Assembly (NCBI GenBank): GCA_025352105.1 | Contig: JANXUB010000045.1 | Span: forward strand, 1-64,000 | Length of the DNA: 64,000 nucleotides | Direction: 5' to 3' | Source of the DNA: Burkholderiales bacterium | Lineage (GTDB): Bacteria > Pseudomonadota > Gammaproteobacteria > Burkholderiales > Casimicrobiaceae | Shown here: one piece after another, positions 26,720 to 35,760 of the stretch | Layout: each line of letters begins with the position of its first letter | Numbering within the stretch: position 1 is the stretch's first letter | The notes under the pieces: model-generated | What the model saw: only the letters and a program-made list of their open reading frames with translations | Told to the model about the DNA's origin: nothing | Database searches by the model: none | Made by a program: the position numbers and the translations under genes

Positions 26720-26862
26720 GGGCACTTCTAAAAATGCATTTGTGCGGCGCATTGTGTCGTCGCGCGGTGCTCGCAATCCTCATGTACCAGGGCGTACATT
26801 GCGGTTGCTCCGCTCCGGGCTCCTAACACTGCATCCACAAAAATGAATTTTTAGAGGTGCCC
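26720..26862. repeat. 143-bp imperfect palindrome filling an intergenic gap
   Basis: GGGCACTTCTAAAAATGCAT (26720-26739) is matched by the reverse complement of 26843-26862 with two mismatches. ATGTAC (26782-26787) and GTACAT (26794-26799) form the centre. Both symmetries share the midpoint 26791, so the whole unit is one long hairpin. It starts on the base after the ATP-grasp/alpha-E stop and ends on the base before the transglutaminase ATG. The AGAGGTG ribosome-binding site lies within the right arm. Confidence 0.7.
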
Positions 26863-27831
26863 ATGAGACTGACTGTCGTTCACGAGACAAAATACGAATA
26901 CGAGCATGCCGTCGAGCAGGCGCATCACATCGCGCATTTGCGCCCGCTCGCTTCGCCATCGCAGCAGCTTGTTTCGCACGCATTGACGATTGAGCCGAAG
27001 CCAGAGTCGTTGGGCTACAGCCTCGATAGCTACGGCCAACAGCGCGTTTATTTCGAATTGGCGATGCCGCACGCTGAGCTGGTGGTGACCTCTCATTCTG
27101 AAGTCATCACGCACGCATTGCCCCCCGAGCTCACGGGCAAACTGGAACGCGTCGTGGTGCCGGACAGCTTGCCGTGGGAGGCTGTCGCCGAGCATATGCA
27201 ATATTTTGCGGGGCAGGATTTTGATGCGGCGCGCGAGTTTGCACAGCCCTCGCCGCTCGCCCCGATTCACGCAACGTTTGCCACCTACGCGTCGCTCGTG
27301 AGCACGAAGTCGCAACCGATTTATGAGTTGGCCAAAGCGTTGTGTCAGCGCATCCACACTGAGTTCAAATATTCGCCAGAGGCGACCGACGTGAGCACCG
27401 AGCCGCTTGAAGCGCTCAAGCTCAAAGAGGGCGTGTGTCAGGATTTCGCCCAGGTCATGATCGCCGGGCTGCGCTCGCTGGGGCTTGCTGCGCGCTATGT
27501 GAGCGGCTATCTGCTAACGCAGCCGCCGCCCGGAAAGCCGCGACTGATCGGGGCTGATGCGTCGCATGCGTGGGTGAGCGTGTATTGCCCGAAATCAGGC
27601 TGGCTGGACTTCGATCCAACCAACAATTGCCTTGCTGGCGAGAGCCACGTGAAGCTCGCCTACGGTCGCGATTACAGCGATGTGCCGCCTCTACGCGGCA
27701 TCATTCGCGGTGGCGGTTCGCATACGCTCGATGTGGCGGTTACGGTTTCACCTGTGAGTGACGCGTCGACACCAAACCCGGCACTCCCGCAGTCGCAGAG
27801 CCAGTCGCAGTCGCAGTCCCAGACCCAGTAG
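26863..27831 (+). CDS. transglutaminase-like cysteine peptidase (amidoligase system)
   Basis: 322 residues from ATG 26863, six bases after the AGAGGTG site. It opens RLTVVHETKYEYEHAVEQAHH (bacterial transglutaminase-like N-terminal domain). The triad is Cys192 (GVCQDFAQV), His235 (SHAWVSVY) and Asp251 (FDPTNN). The last ~15 residues are a Gln-Ser repeat followed by TQ. The enzyme is thought to trim or transfer amide bonds made by the ATP-grasp partner. Its last 92 bases overlap the 3' end of the opposite-strand hydrolase gene. Confidence 0.88.
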   Translation: MRLTVVHETKYEYEHAVEQAHHIAHLRPLASPSQQLVSHALTIEPKPESLGYSLDSYGQQRVYFELAMPHAELVVTSHSEVITHALPPELTGKLERVVVPDSLPWEAVAEHMQYFAGQDFDAAREFAQPSPLAPIHATFATYASLVSTKSQPIYELAKALCQRIHTEFKYSPEATDVSTEPLEALKLKEGVCQDFAQVMIAGLRSLGLAARYVSGYLLTQPPPGKPRLIGADASHAWVSVYCPKSGWLDFDPTNNCLAGESHVKLAYGRDYSDVPPLRGIIRGGGSHTLDVAVTVSPVSDASTPNPALPQSQSQSQSQSQTQ

Positions 27832-29041
27832 CCGTCGCAGCGGCGTTTCTAGCTGACAGGGCAGTACCCGACGGAGCGACGAAAGAGTCGCCCAGTTTTA
27901 GTTCACATCCTGGCGTGTCAAACAGCGCCGACATACCGCACACCGAGTTGAACATGCGATCCGCATCATGCGCCACACCGGGCACTTCGACCCGCGTATG
28001 GTGCAAGTTCACGCCCTGAGCCTTCGCACGCTTTTGCACATGGGCAAAGTAGTTCACCCCGCGCTCAAGCCGGTTCGCGCCCTGCGTCTCGGCCATGCAG
28101 GTTTTATCCAGCGCGGCGTGATTAGGGTCTGCATCGTTGCCGCCCGCCATGTAGATCACACGCCGCGTGAGGTAGCGCTGTTCTAGCGCGTTGTTGTCGC
28201 CCCGAACGTACGCAACCGGAGCAACCAGGCCATAGCGCCAATGGTCAAATTCACCACACCGCTCCACTGACTTTGGGCGCGTTGAATCGAAATAAACGTA
28301 CGAGGATGGATTGGCCACCACGTAGCGCACGCGCATCACATTGGTCTTGCCTGCGGCCACTTCGCTGCCGTCGGCGTAAGGTTGCAACCCAGCGGCCGTG
28401 AGCACCTGATCAGCACGACCAACGACCGCGTAGCGCTGCACAAACTGCGCACCACCCGAGTGCGCCGCCACGACAATGCGCTCCAGATTGGGGAAGCGAG
28501 TGCGGTCAGACAACAGCGCGATGACGCCGTCCAGCACCTCAAACGAGCTGATTGCAAACGGTGCCTTACCAACGTCGCCTCCGAGCCACCCCTCGCTCGT
28601 CCAGCGCGCAACATTGGGCGCGAGATCATGCCGCGCCGTGTCAGCATTGATGAGCATTTGCGGCGCGATGACGAGCGTATCAGTGAGCGCGTTGCTCACC
28701 TTAGCCGCGCGCATGCTGAGATCAAAATATTTATCAGCGTCGCGCAGCCGCCCGTGAACAACGATCACAGCGCGCTTGATGTTTGACTGCACTTTGCTCA
28801 CATCACAACTGATGTAGGCGGGCACCAGCGCTTCGCCCAGCGCCGTTTTAATTTTCAGACGATCCGGCGCAACGACCTTTACGGGGCGGCGCTGCGGTGC
28901 GGTCTCGTCCATCGCGAGCGCCTGCCCGAACCACGAGGCGGCCAGCAGCGCCAATGCTGTTGAAAACGCGCGCGATTGCCATGAGCGCATCGAGCGCGTT
29001 GAGCGCATTGAGGGCATCGAGTGCCCCATTTGCATAGTCAT
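27740..29041 (-). CDS. secreted alpha/beta-hydrolase-like protein
   Basis: 433 residues from ATG 29041, with GGAGG eight bases upstream; an in-frame TTG further up is not needed. The N-terminus has Met/Ser/Arg-rich repeats, then a signal core (AFSTALALLAASWFGQALA). The hydrolase fold shows AVIVVHGRLRDADKYFD, the nucleophile elbow VVAAHSGGAQFVQRY and a late histidine in VPGVAHDADRMF. Substrate unknown; an esterase or lipase-like role is likely. The last ~25 residues are an Ala/Thr/Gly repeat that is the antisense of the Gln-Ser repeat of the transglutaminase, so this tail may be an overrun. Predicted periplasmic or secreted. Confidence 0.75.
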   Translation of the reverse strand: MTMQMGHSMPSMRSTRSMRSWQSRAFSTALALLAASWFGQALAMDETAPQRRPVKVVAPDRLKIKTALGEALVPAYISCDVSKVQSNIKRAVIVVHGRLRDADKYFDLSMRAAKVSNALTDTLVIAPQMLINADTARHDLAPNVARWTSEGWLGGDVGKAPFAISSFEVLDGVIALLSDRTRFPNLERIVVAAHSGGAQFVQRYAVVGRADQVLTAAGLQPYADGSEVAAGKTNVMRVRYVVANPSSYVYFDSTRPKSVERCGEFDHWRYGLVAPVAYVRGDNNALEQRYLTRRVIYMAGGNDADPNHAALDKTCMAETQGANRLERGVNYFAHVQKRAKAQGVNLHHTRVEVPGVAHDADRMFNSVCGMSALFDTPGCELKLGDSFVAPSGTALSARNAAATATGSGTATATGSATAGVPGLVSTRHSQVKP

Positions 29042-29063
29042 TAGTCCAACCTCCAAAAATTTT

Positions 29064-29486
29064 CTACTTACCGAAAAACGCTGCGATCTCTGTCGGCAGT
29101 CGCGTGGGACGGCTATTACCGCGATCGAGCGGGCACCATTGGGTCACCGCGCTCGCCAGTACTTTTGTGGTACCCGATTCACTTATATGAATTATCTCCG
29201 TATGGCGCGGAAAACGCATGCCGCGTGCCGTTCCTGTCCATGTTCGCGCCATGATGGCGTCCCCGAAAACCGCCTCGGCCTTATAGTCAATCTCGTGCCG
29301 AAGCGCCACCCAGACGTACTTTTCGCGCTGCGCCGCCGTCGTCAAAAAATTCCAGTGCGCGATAGCAACGTCCTGCACCCACGACAGGTAGACGACGTTG
29401 TTGACGTGGCCCAACTCATCGATGTCCGACGCCTTGATCGTGATCGTCAACTCGAAGGGCGGGATCGGAGACTCGTGCGCGTGCAT
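29064..29486 (-). CDS. acyl-CoA thioesterase, hotdog (4HBT) family
   Basis: 140 residues from ATG 29486. A GTG at 29519 would add 11 residues, but that codon touches the edge of repeat copy C, and the family start fits the ATG better. The core is IKASDIDELGHVNNVVYLSWVQD with the catalytic Asp/Asn region, then IDYKAEAVFGDAI and RHTEII, typical of 4-hydroxybenzoyl-CoA thioesterase-like proteins such as YbgC/FadM. It would hydrolyse acyl-CoA thioesters in the cytoplasm. It ends 22 bases upstream of the hydrolase start and may be co-transcribed with it. Confidence 0.82.
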   Translation of the reverse strand: MHAHESPIPPFELTITIKASDIDELGHVNNVVYLSWVQDVAIAHWNFLTTAAQREKYVWVALRHEIDYKAEAVFGDAIMARTWTGTARGMRFPRHTEIIHISESGTTKVLASAVTQWCPLDRGNSRPTRLPTEIAAFFGK

Positions 29487-29519
29487 GAATGATATTTTGC
29501 CGGGGACATCATTTCTCAC

Positions 29520-29641
29520 AATGGCTTCATCTCGTAATCACGGTTGATCGTGGGCTAGATGGGGGTTTTAGTCATAAGTCGACTTATTGCTTTTCTTCCG
29601 ATTAGCCCTTTACTAGCTTGCGCTAAACCAAACAAGCTGTT
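29520..29641. repeat. copy C of the TCGA-centred palindromic repeat
   Basis: Centre AAGTCGACTT (29576-29585). The right arm shows TTAGC (29602-29606) facing GCTAA (29622-29626) and ends in AAGCTGT (29634-29640). The left arm holds CTAGCCCAC on the opposite strand (from 29558 down). It fills most of the gap between the thioesterase and the chromate transporter gene. Confidence 0.65.
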
Positions 29642-29747
29642 GTGTACTGGCGATCATGATTACTGCCCGATTTTCGGCCCGCCCAACCGATGCGGTGCAA
29701 TCGAAACGCTGTCAGTGACCTTCCGCCGCCTGAGATACCATCGTTTG

Positions 29748-30305
29748 ATGCAAGACTCTGCCGTGGCGACGCCGTTCGTTCCCTCCCGCCGCGCCCTCTT
29801 CCTAGCGTTTCTGCAAATCGGTGTCAGCGCGTTCGGTGGCGCGCTGCCGTGGGGACGGCGCATTCTGGTGGAGGATCGCGAGTGGCTCGATGAGCGCGAA
29901 TTTGCCGAGATCGTCACGGTGTGTCAGGCCATTCCGGGTCCGAACATGGTCAACATGGCAGTGTTCGTCGGCACGCGCTATCACGGCATCCTCGGCGCAC
30001 TGATCGCGTTCGTCGGCATCGTCGGCGTGCCGCTGATCATGCTGCTGCTCCTCAACAGCGTCTATCACGCGTTTGCGCACCTGCCGCAAGTGCAATCGGG
30101 CATGCATGGCATGGCGGCCGTGGCGACTGCTTACATGCTCTACATGTCGATCAAAATGGGCGGGCCGTTCTGGAAACGACCGTGGGGGCTTATCTTGTGC
30201 GCTGCCTCAGCGGCGCTGGCGATATTTGCGCACTGGCATATGGCGCTTGTTCTCTTGACGTGCGGCGCGGCGGGCGTGGTGCTCTCGAAACGAGGTGATT
30301 TGTGA
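29748..30305 (+). CDS. chromate transporter, N-terminal-type half (CHR family)
   Basis: 185 residues from ATG 29748; the frame opens further upstream inside repeat copy C, which is unlikely to be coding. CHR-domain hallmarks are present: FLQIGVSAFGGALPWG, REFAEIVTVCQAIPGPNMVNMA and GTRYHGILGALIAFVGI, with about five membrane helices. Short-chain CHR proteins work as pairs. It overlaps the next half by 4 bases. The family exports chromate or imports sulfate-like anions; the substrate here is inferred. Confidence 0.88.
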   Translation: MQDSAVATPFVPSRRALFLAFLQIGVSAFGGALPWGRRILVEDREWLDEREFAEIVTVCQAIPGPNMVNMAVFVGTRYHGILGALIAFVGIVGVPLIMLLLLNSVYHAFAHLPQVQSGMHGMAAVATAYMLYMSIKMGGPFWKRPWGLILCAASAALAIFAHWHMALVLLTCGAAGVVLSKRGDL

Positions 30306-30829
30306 AAGGGAGTGATCAGCTCGTCGACATGGCGCTGCTCTACTTCTCGCTGTCGTTCCTCTGCATCGGCGGCACCATTCCGCTGGTGCCCGACATGCAC
30401 CGATTCTTCGTCGACACACGTGGCCTGATGACCACCACCGAGTTTGCGGGCTACATCGCCCTGGCGCAAGTCGCACCAGGGCCAAACATCCTCTACATCG
30501 CACTCTTCGGCTACCACGTCGCCGGGATCGCAGGCGCGCTCACAGCACTCACCGCCATCAGCTTCGCCCCGTTCGTCATGATGGTGATCACCACGCGCAT
30601 GTTCACCCGCCTGCAGCAGAACCCGTGGAGAGAAGTCGTGTTGCGCGGGCTTGCACCGGTGACGGTGGGTCTCATGTTCGCAGGCTGTATGGTGCTCACA
30701 CGCGGGTTCGCCGATTGGCGCGCCTGGGCGCTTGCGGGCGTAGCGTTCACGGTGTTCATGACGACCAAGCTGCATCCACTCTGGATGATTGGCGCGGGCG
30801 CGGTCGTCGGGGTTCTATTCGGGATGTAG
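30302..30829 (+). CDS. chromate transporter, second half (CHR family)
   Basis: 175 residues from GTG 30302, overlapping the partner's stop by 4 bases. It repeats the CHR pattern: YFSLSFLCIGGTIPLVPDMH, EFAGYIALAQVAPGPNILYI and GYHVAGIAGALTAL. The two halves should form one inner-membrane transporter with antiparallel topology. It converges on the Nudix gene 45 bases downstream. Confidence 0.88.
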   Translation: MKGSDQLVDMALLYFSLSFLCIGGTIPLVPDMHRFFVDTRGLMTTTEFAGYIALAQVAPGPNILYIALFGYHVAGIAGALTALTAISFAPFVMMVITTRMFTRLQQNPWREVVLRGLAPVTVGLMFAGCMVLTRGFADWRAWALAGVAFTVFMTTKLHPLWMIGAGAVVGVLFGM

Positions 30830-30873
30830 GGTGCCGACTGGGCGACAAGCGTGTCGAACCTAACGCAGCTTGA

Positions 30874-31689
30874 TCAATACCCCAACGAAGCCGCAATCAC
30901 CAACCCAGCTTCCAGCGTGAACTTGCCTGCCGCGACACCCGCCATCATCGACTCACGCGACACCTTGGCGAAGCGCTCGACTTCACCATCTTTATTCTCC
31001 GGCACGCAGTTGGTTGGAACCGTTGCCCGATACCAGTCGATACGCTCGCGAATAAACGCACCCGACGCGTAACCTCCGCCAAGATCTTCAGCTGGGCGAT
31101 GAATCTGCACCAGACCGCCATGTGTGAGACCGAAAAGCGTTTGAAGCTGCAAACCCGCCTCTTCATACGTCTCGCGCTCCAGCGCGGTTTCCACGGTGTC
31201 CACAGCGCTCACCATGCCGCCCATCAGCGTGTCCCATAGCCCCGGCTCGTTTGACTTGGTCAGCGCACGTTGCTGAATCCAGAATTGCCCGTCGGAAGTC
31301 TCGCCGACCAGATGCACTGCGCGCGTCGAGAACCCCAGAGGACGAACGGCGGCACGCTCCATCGTCCCGAGTGCGCCTCCGCGATTATCGAGCACAGATA
31401 ATTGCTCATTTCGCCAGACGTGCGTGAGCTTCAGGTCGCGCATGACCAGCGCGATGCGGGCGAGGCTCTCGGTCAGATTGCCGTCGATGCGCCAACCGTT
31501 GGCGTGCGGCTCTTTCCGCAAAACGGTCGCCCGCTGATACGAAAACGCACGTTCAATCTGTTGCAATACCAAAGGTTCTGCATCGCCAATTTCAATACCG
31601 CCCCAAGTCAACGGAACGCGTTCTCGCAACGGCGGTTGATCGGACAAAGCGCGAAGGCGAAGAACCCAGTCGGGTGTGTTTTGCATCAT
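30874..31689 (-). CDS. Nudix hydrolase with DUF4743 N-terminal region
   Basis: 271 residues. The N-terminal ~110 residues (GIEIGDAEPLVLQQIERAF) match the DUF4743 region found before some Nudix domains. The Nudix box is visible as GGMVSAVDTVETALERETYE followed by EAGL, with the REx2EE core. These proteins resemble plant and yeast thiamine-pyrophosphokinase-linked Nudix enzymes (Tnr3/Nudt20-like), which hydrolyse oxidised thiamine diphosphate; that activity is inferred. Start is one of two adjacent ATG codons (31689/31686). It lies 12 bases after the FAD oxidoreductase gene, so probably one operon. Confidence 0.85.
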   Translation of the reverse strand: MMQNTPDWVLRLRALSDQPPLRERVPLTWGGIEIGDAEPLVLQQIERAFSYQRATVLRKEPHANGWRIDGNLTESLARIALVMRDLKLTHVWRNEQLSVLDNRGGALGTMERAAVRPLGFSTRAVHLVGETSDGQFWIQQRALTKSNEPGLWDTLMGGMVSAVDTVETALERETYEEAGLQLQTLFGLTHGGLVQIHRPAEDLGGGYASGAFIRERIDWYRATVPTNCVPENKDGEVERFAKVSRESMMAGVAAGKFTLEAGLVIAASLGY

Positions 31690-31701
31690 GACGGTAAAGC
31701 C

Positions 31702-34125
31702 TCAGTGCGGTCGTTTCGGCCATTGATCATAAAGCTTCACCGGCACCGCGTCACCCCACAATTCGATCTCTGCCAACGTGCCATCATGCGCAACATTCGC
31801 ATCCGCACCGCGAACGTATCCCAGCGCAACGCAGGCATTGGCGAGTGGGCTCCAGCCGACCGACGAGATCTCCCCGACAGTTTCGCTGTTGAGCACGATG
31901 GCTTCGCCACCCCATGCGTAGGGTTCCTGAGAATCAAACACAAGCGTCACCAATTTCTTGCGCAACGGCTTGCCCTGCGTTTTGATCAACGCCGCTTTGC
32001 CGATGAATTCAGATGGTTTTTCGAGCTTCACCGAATAGCTCAAACCCGCCTCCCAAGGCGTTTCATCTGGCCCGAGCTCCGCCCCCCAGGCGCGGCGCCC
32101 TTGCTCGATGCGCAACGCGTCGAGCGCGTAGTAGCCCGCATCGCGAATGCCCATATCGGCGCCCGCCTGCATCAGCGCGAGATAAACGTGACGCGTCATT
32201 TCAACCGGCACGTACAGCTCGTAGCCCGGCCCGCCGACGTAGCTCATGCGGGCCGCGCGAACACGCGCGAAGCCAACGTCAATTTCGCGCGTTGATGAAA
32301 ATTTAAGCGCATCCGGCGACAAGTCGTCCGGGCTCACGCGGGCCATCAGCTCGCGTGATTTCGGGCCCATCACTGAGAGCACGCAGAGTTGCGCCGTGAT
32401 GTCGGTCAGTACAGCGTGCTCATCAGGCGCGATGTTGCGATTGATCCAATCGGCATCGCGAACAGTCTGCGCGGAACCGGTGACGATCATGAAATTTTCA
32501 GGGGCCAATCGGATGATGGTGAGATCGCTCTCAAAGCCACCACGCGCGTTGAGCATCGCGGTATAGACCATCTTGTCGACACCCACATCAATCTCGTTGG
32601 CGCATAGACGTTGCAGCACCTTGAGGGCATCGCGCCCTTTCAACAGTAGCTTCGAGAGGGAGGTCTGGTCGTACAGCGCGACCGCCTCACGCGTCGCGCG
32701 TTGCTCCTCAATGACCCAGAGCAGCCAGCCTGGTTTGTCGAGGCCAAACTCTGGGCGCAGGGCACTTTTTGGTTTGAAGTAATTCGCGCGTTCCCAGCCA
32801 TTCTTGCTGCCGAACTCGGCATTCTTTGCAGCGAGCAAGTCGTACAACGGTGACGTCCGTAGCGGACGCGCTGTCTCCAGTTCCTGCCTCGGCCAGCGCA
32901 TCGCGTAATGCAGCCCCAGCGTCTCTGCCGTACGATCAAACAGCGCTCTCCGATTGCCGGTAAAGCCGCCGAATCGACGAATGTCCACATCCCACAAATC
33001 ACTCGGCGCTTCACCGCCCACGATCCATTCCGCCATCAATCGGCCCGCCCCGCCCGAGTTCGCGATCCCCGCTGAATTGAATCCCGCGCAGACAAAATAA
33101 TTGCGCAGCTCAGGCGCTTCGCCAAGAATAAAATTACCGTCCGGCGTGAAACTCTCCGGCCCGTTCAACAGCATCTTGATTTCAGCGGTTTCAAGGCAGG
33201 GCGTGCGATGAATCGCGTTGGTCATCAACGGCTCAAACTGATCCCAATCTTCACCGAGGAGTTCAAACTGAAACGTGGATGGAATCGGATCGACTTTCCA
33301 CGGCTTTGCCTTGGGCTCGAAGCCGCCCATCACAAGCCCACCGACCTCTTCCTTGTAATAAATAAATCCGTCCGGGTCGCGCATGACGGGCAGCATCGGA
33401 TGCACGCCGTCAATCTTGCCTGTAACGATATAAAAATGCTCGGCTGAATACAGCGGCACATTCACACCAGCAAGCTTGCCAAACTGCCGCGCCCATTGCC
33501 CGGCGCAGTTCACCACGACCTCGCAACGCACGTCACCTTGCGCGGTGCGCACGCCGACGGCGCGACCATTTTCGGTGATCACGCCCGTCACCTCAACGTC
33601 CTCGATCATGCGCACACCGTTGTTGCGTGCACCTTTCGCCAGCGACATCGCGAGGTCAGCCGGATTTGCCTTGCCGTCACCGGGAATCCAGATCGCGCCC
33701 TGCAAATCGTCGGTACGCATCACCGGGTAGAGTTCACCCGCCTGCTGCGGCGAAATCTCCTCAACATCGACGCCAAAACTCTTCGCCAGCGCGACCTGCT
33801 TGCGCAGCACTTTCATGCGCTCTTTTGTCGCCGCCACATTCACGCTGCCGCACTGCTTCCATCCCGTCGCGAGCCCTGTTTCGGCCTCCAGCGTTGAGTA
33901 GAGCTCGATACCGTACTTGCTCATGCTCGTCATGTTGCGGTTGGGCCGCATCTGGCCTACGAGCCCTGCTGCATGCCACGTGGTGCCGCAGGTGAGTTTG
34001 CCTTGCTCCAGCAACAGCACGTCGCGCTTGCCCATTTTTGCGAGGTGGTACGCGGTCGAGCAGCCAACGATGCCGCCGCCGACGATGATGATTTCTGCGT
34101 GAGTTGGAAGATTCATTTCAGCCAT
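31702..34125 (-). CDS. dimethylglycine/sarcosine dehydrogenase-like FAD oxidoreductase with GcvT domain
   Basis: 807 residues. The N-terminal FAD-binding fold starts AEIIIVGGGIVGCSTAYHLA, followed by GTTWHAAGLVGQMRPN near the flavin-attachment region of this family. Residues ~430-800 are a GcvT/aminomethyltransferase domain (LCVLSVMGPKSRELMARVS; GYYALDALRIEQGRRAWGAE). Family enzymes demethylate N-methylglycine compounds and pass the one-carbon unit to tetrahydrofolate. ATG 34125 and 34116 are both possible starts. The glycine product could link to the neighbouring amino-phosphonate genes (inference). Repeat copy D lies upstream. Confidence 0.87.
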   Translation of the reverse strand: MAEMNLPTHAEIIIVGGGIVGCSTAYHLAKMGKRDVLLLEQGKLTCGTTWHAAGLVGQMRPNRNMTSMSKYGIELYSTLEAETGLATGWKQCGSVNVAATKERMKVLRKQVALAKSFGVDVEEISPQQAGELYPVMRTDDLQGAIWIPGDGKANPADLAMSLAKGARNNGVRMIEDVEVTGVITENGRAVGVRTAQGDVRCEVVVNCAGQWARQFGKLAGVNVPLYSAEHFYIVTGKIDGVHPMLPVMRDPDGFIYYKEEVGGLVMGGFEPKAKPWKVDPIPSTFQFELLGEDWDQFEPLMTNAIHRTPCLETAEIKMLLNGPESFTPDGNFILGEAPELRNYFVCAGFNSAGIANSGGAGRLMAEWIVGGEAPSDLWDVDIRRFGGFTGNRRALFDRTAETLGLHYAMRWPRQELETARPLRTSPLYDLLAAKNAEFGSKNGWERANYFKPKSALRPEFGLDKPGWLLWVIEEQRATREAVALYDQTSLSKLLLKGRDALKVLQRLCANEIDVGVDKMVYTAMLNARGGFESDLTIIRLAPENFMIVTGSAQTVRDADWINRNIAPDEHAVLTDITAQLCVLSVMGPKSRELMARVSPDDLSPDALKFSSTREIDVGFARVRAARMSYVGGPGYELYVPVEMTRHVYLALMQAGADMGIRDAGYYALDALRIEQGRRAWGAELGPDETPWEAGLSYSVKLEKPSEFIGKAALIKTQGKPLRKKLVTLVFDSQEPYAWGGEAIVLNSETVGEISSVGWSPLANACVALGYVRGADANVAHDGTLAEIELWGDAVPVKLYDQWPKRPH

Positions 34126-34223
34126 TTTTCCGTCTGGTGCGCATCAGATTGCGCGCCGTGGTTACGCCCAAACCACCGTCGATATTGGAAGCGCTTGGTG
34201 CGCACTTTGGTACACACCCTCCT

Positions 34224-34345
34224 TGTCAGCTTTTCGCTGTAACGCTTATTGCAATGGGGGTGCATGACTAAATCAGTATTTATCGACTTTTAGAAAAAAT
34301 TGCGCCGACCCCAAATGCAGACGCGCTTTCAGCGCAAAGCTACCT
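34224..34345. repeat. copy D of the TCGA-centred palindromic repeat
   Basis: Centre TATCGACTTTT (34281-34291). The left end GTCAGCTTTT (34225-34234) and right end GCAAAGCTAC (34333-34342) mirror each other. GGGGGTGCA (34256-34264) faces GACCCCAAA (34307-34315). It fills the gap between the dehydrogenase start and the EamA gene stop. Confidence 0.6.
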
Positions 34346-34351
34346 CTCCAT

Positions 34352-35194
34352 TCATCCCAACCGCAACGCCATCACGCCGCCCACAATCACACAGGTTCCA
34401 AGCGCTCGTCTCGGCGTAAATTTTTCTTTCAGCAACCAGCTTCCGAGCAATGCTGCGAACAAGACAGAAGCTTCGCGTAACGCTGCAACGGTCGCCACAG
34501 GCGCGCGGGTCATCGCCCACAGTGCGATGCCGTAGGAGCCGAGCGAGGCCAACGCGCCGCCCGCTGCAATCGGCCACCGCGCCTTCGCATACGGCCATGC
34601 GGCGCGACCACGTCGCGCCAGCACAATCGCCGCAAACGGCCAGCCGTCCAGCACAAACAGAGCCACAACGTATTGCAAAGCGTTGCCGGACACCCGCGCG
34701 CCCAACGCGTCCACCACCGTGTAAATCGCGATTACCACGGCATTGGCCAGCGCGAACAACGTCGCCCGCCGATTGTCGAGCGCATGACGACTGAGACCGA
34801 GCACGAGCACGCCAGCGCAGACGCCGAGCACGCCAGCCCACGCAAACGACGATAAGTGTTCGTTGACCGTGAACGCTGCCGAGACCGCCACGAGCAACGG
34901 CGCAACGCCACGCATCAACGGGTAGGTCAAGCCCATATCGCCGTACTTGTACGCACCTGACAATGCGATGTAGTACGCAATATGAATGATGACGGAGCTC
35001 AAGATGTACGGCCACGCAGCAGCGGACGGCCAGCCGACGATGAGCACCAACGGCAGCGCGATCAGCGAGCCGAGCAGATGAATGAGCGCGGTGTCAAGTG
35101 CCTTGTCGGTGCTCGATTTCACCACCACGTTCCAGCTTGCGTGCAGCAACGCACCGAACAAAACCAACGCCACGATGGGCCAGGTCAATGTCAC
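34352..35194 (-). CDS. EamA/DMT family transporter in the phosphonate cluster
   Basis: 280 residues and about ten hydrophobic helices in two EamA repeats (ALLHASWNVVVKSSTDKAL near the start; REASVLFAALLGSWLLKEKF near the end). The GTG start at 35194 is 4 bases after the stop of the HD-domain gene, so it is the last gene of the minus-strand phosphonate operon. It may move an intermediate or product of phosphonate breakdown across the inner membrane; direction and substrate are unknown. Confidence 0.85.
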   Translation of the reverse strand: MTLTWPIVALVLFGALLHASWNVVVKSSTDKALDTALIHLLGSLIALPLVLIVGWPSAAAWPYILSSVIIHIAYYIALSGAYKYGDMGLTYPLMRGVAPLLVAVSAAFTVNEHLSSFAWAGVLGVCAGVLVLGLSRHALDNRRATLFALANAVVIAIYTVVDALGARVSGNALQYVVALFVLDGWPFAAIVLARRGRAAWPYAKARWPIAAGGALASLGSYGIALWAMTRAPVATVAALREASVLFAALLGSWLLKEKFTPRRALGTCVIVGGVMALRLG

Positions 35195-35198
35195 CCGG

Positions 35199-35747
35199 TT
35201 ACACCTTCAACGCGCATCGTTCGGCACGCCGCATGAAGTGATTGAGCGGAGGTGTGACGAGGCCCGCAGTCTTCGCCAGATCGTCCCAGATGCGCAGACG
35301 AACCGCTGCTGCGGCGCCCGTCTGCGCAATGAAGTTTTCCGCCTCGTCCGCATTGAATATGCCGCCCTGCAGGACAAGGCTTCGCTTCGAATCTTCCGAG
35401 AGAGCAGCGTGATAATCGGAGCGCGTTGCGCAGAGATAACGCTTGGCATCCACGTGAAATTTGATTGCGTTCAACACTTCATCGGGGAACAAGCCGCGCA
35501 AAAAAGGCAGCGCGCGATATTGGTGAACATCGTCGACACCGCGCAGCGACGGCGTCTCACCAAAGTCATGCAGCAAATGCCCAAGATCATGCAGCAATGC
35601 TGCCGTCACCAGCGCGTCGTCTGCGCCCTCAGTCTCAGCCTGATGCGCCGTTTGCAGCGCGTGTTCAAGCTGCGTCACGGGTTCGCCAGAATATTGCTCG
35701 CCACCGCGTTCGGCGAACAATTGCTCAATGTCTGCGAGCGTCAGCAT
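35199..35747 (-). CDS. PhnZ-like HD-domain phosphonate oxygenase
   Basis: 182 residues. It carries the diiron HD set: His29, His53-Asp54, His57, His75 and His98. The loop EQYSGEPVTQLEHAL with Tyr19 and Glu22 corresponds to the substrate-gating Tyr/Glu of PhnZ. PhnZ cleaves the C-P bond of (R)-1-hydroxy-2-aminoethylphosphonate, giving glycine and phosphate. The hydroxylase partner (2-oxoglutarate oxygenase PhnY*) is not in this window, so the enzyme may use an exogenous hydroxylated substrate. It lies 13 bases after the phosphonoacetaldehyde dehydrogenase gene. Confidence 0.85.
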   Translation of the reverse strand: MLTLADIEQLFAERGGEQYSGEPVTQLEHALQTAHQAETEGADDALVTAALLHDLGHLLHDFGETPSLRGVDDVHQYRALPFLRGLFPDEVLNAIKFHVDAKRYLCATRSDYHAALSEDSKRSLVLQGGIFNADEAENFIAQTGAAAAVRLRIWDDLAKTAGLVTPPLNHFMRRAERCALKV

Positions 35748-35760
35748 CGTGTGGTTTCAG

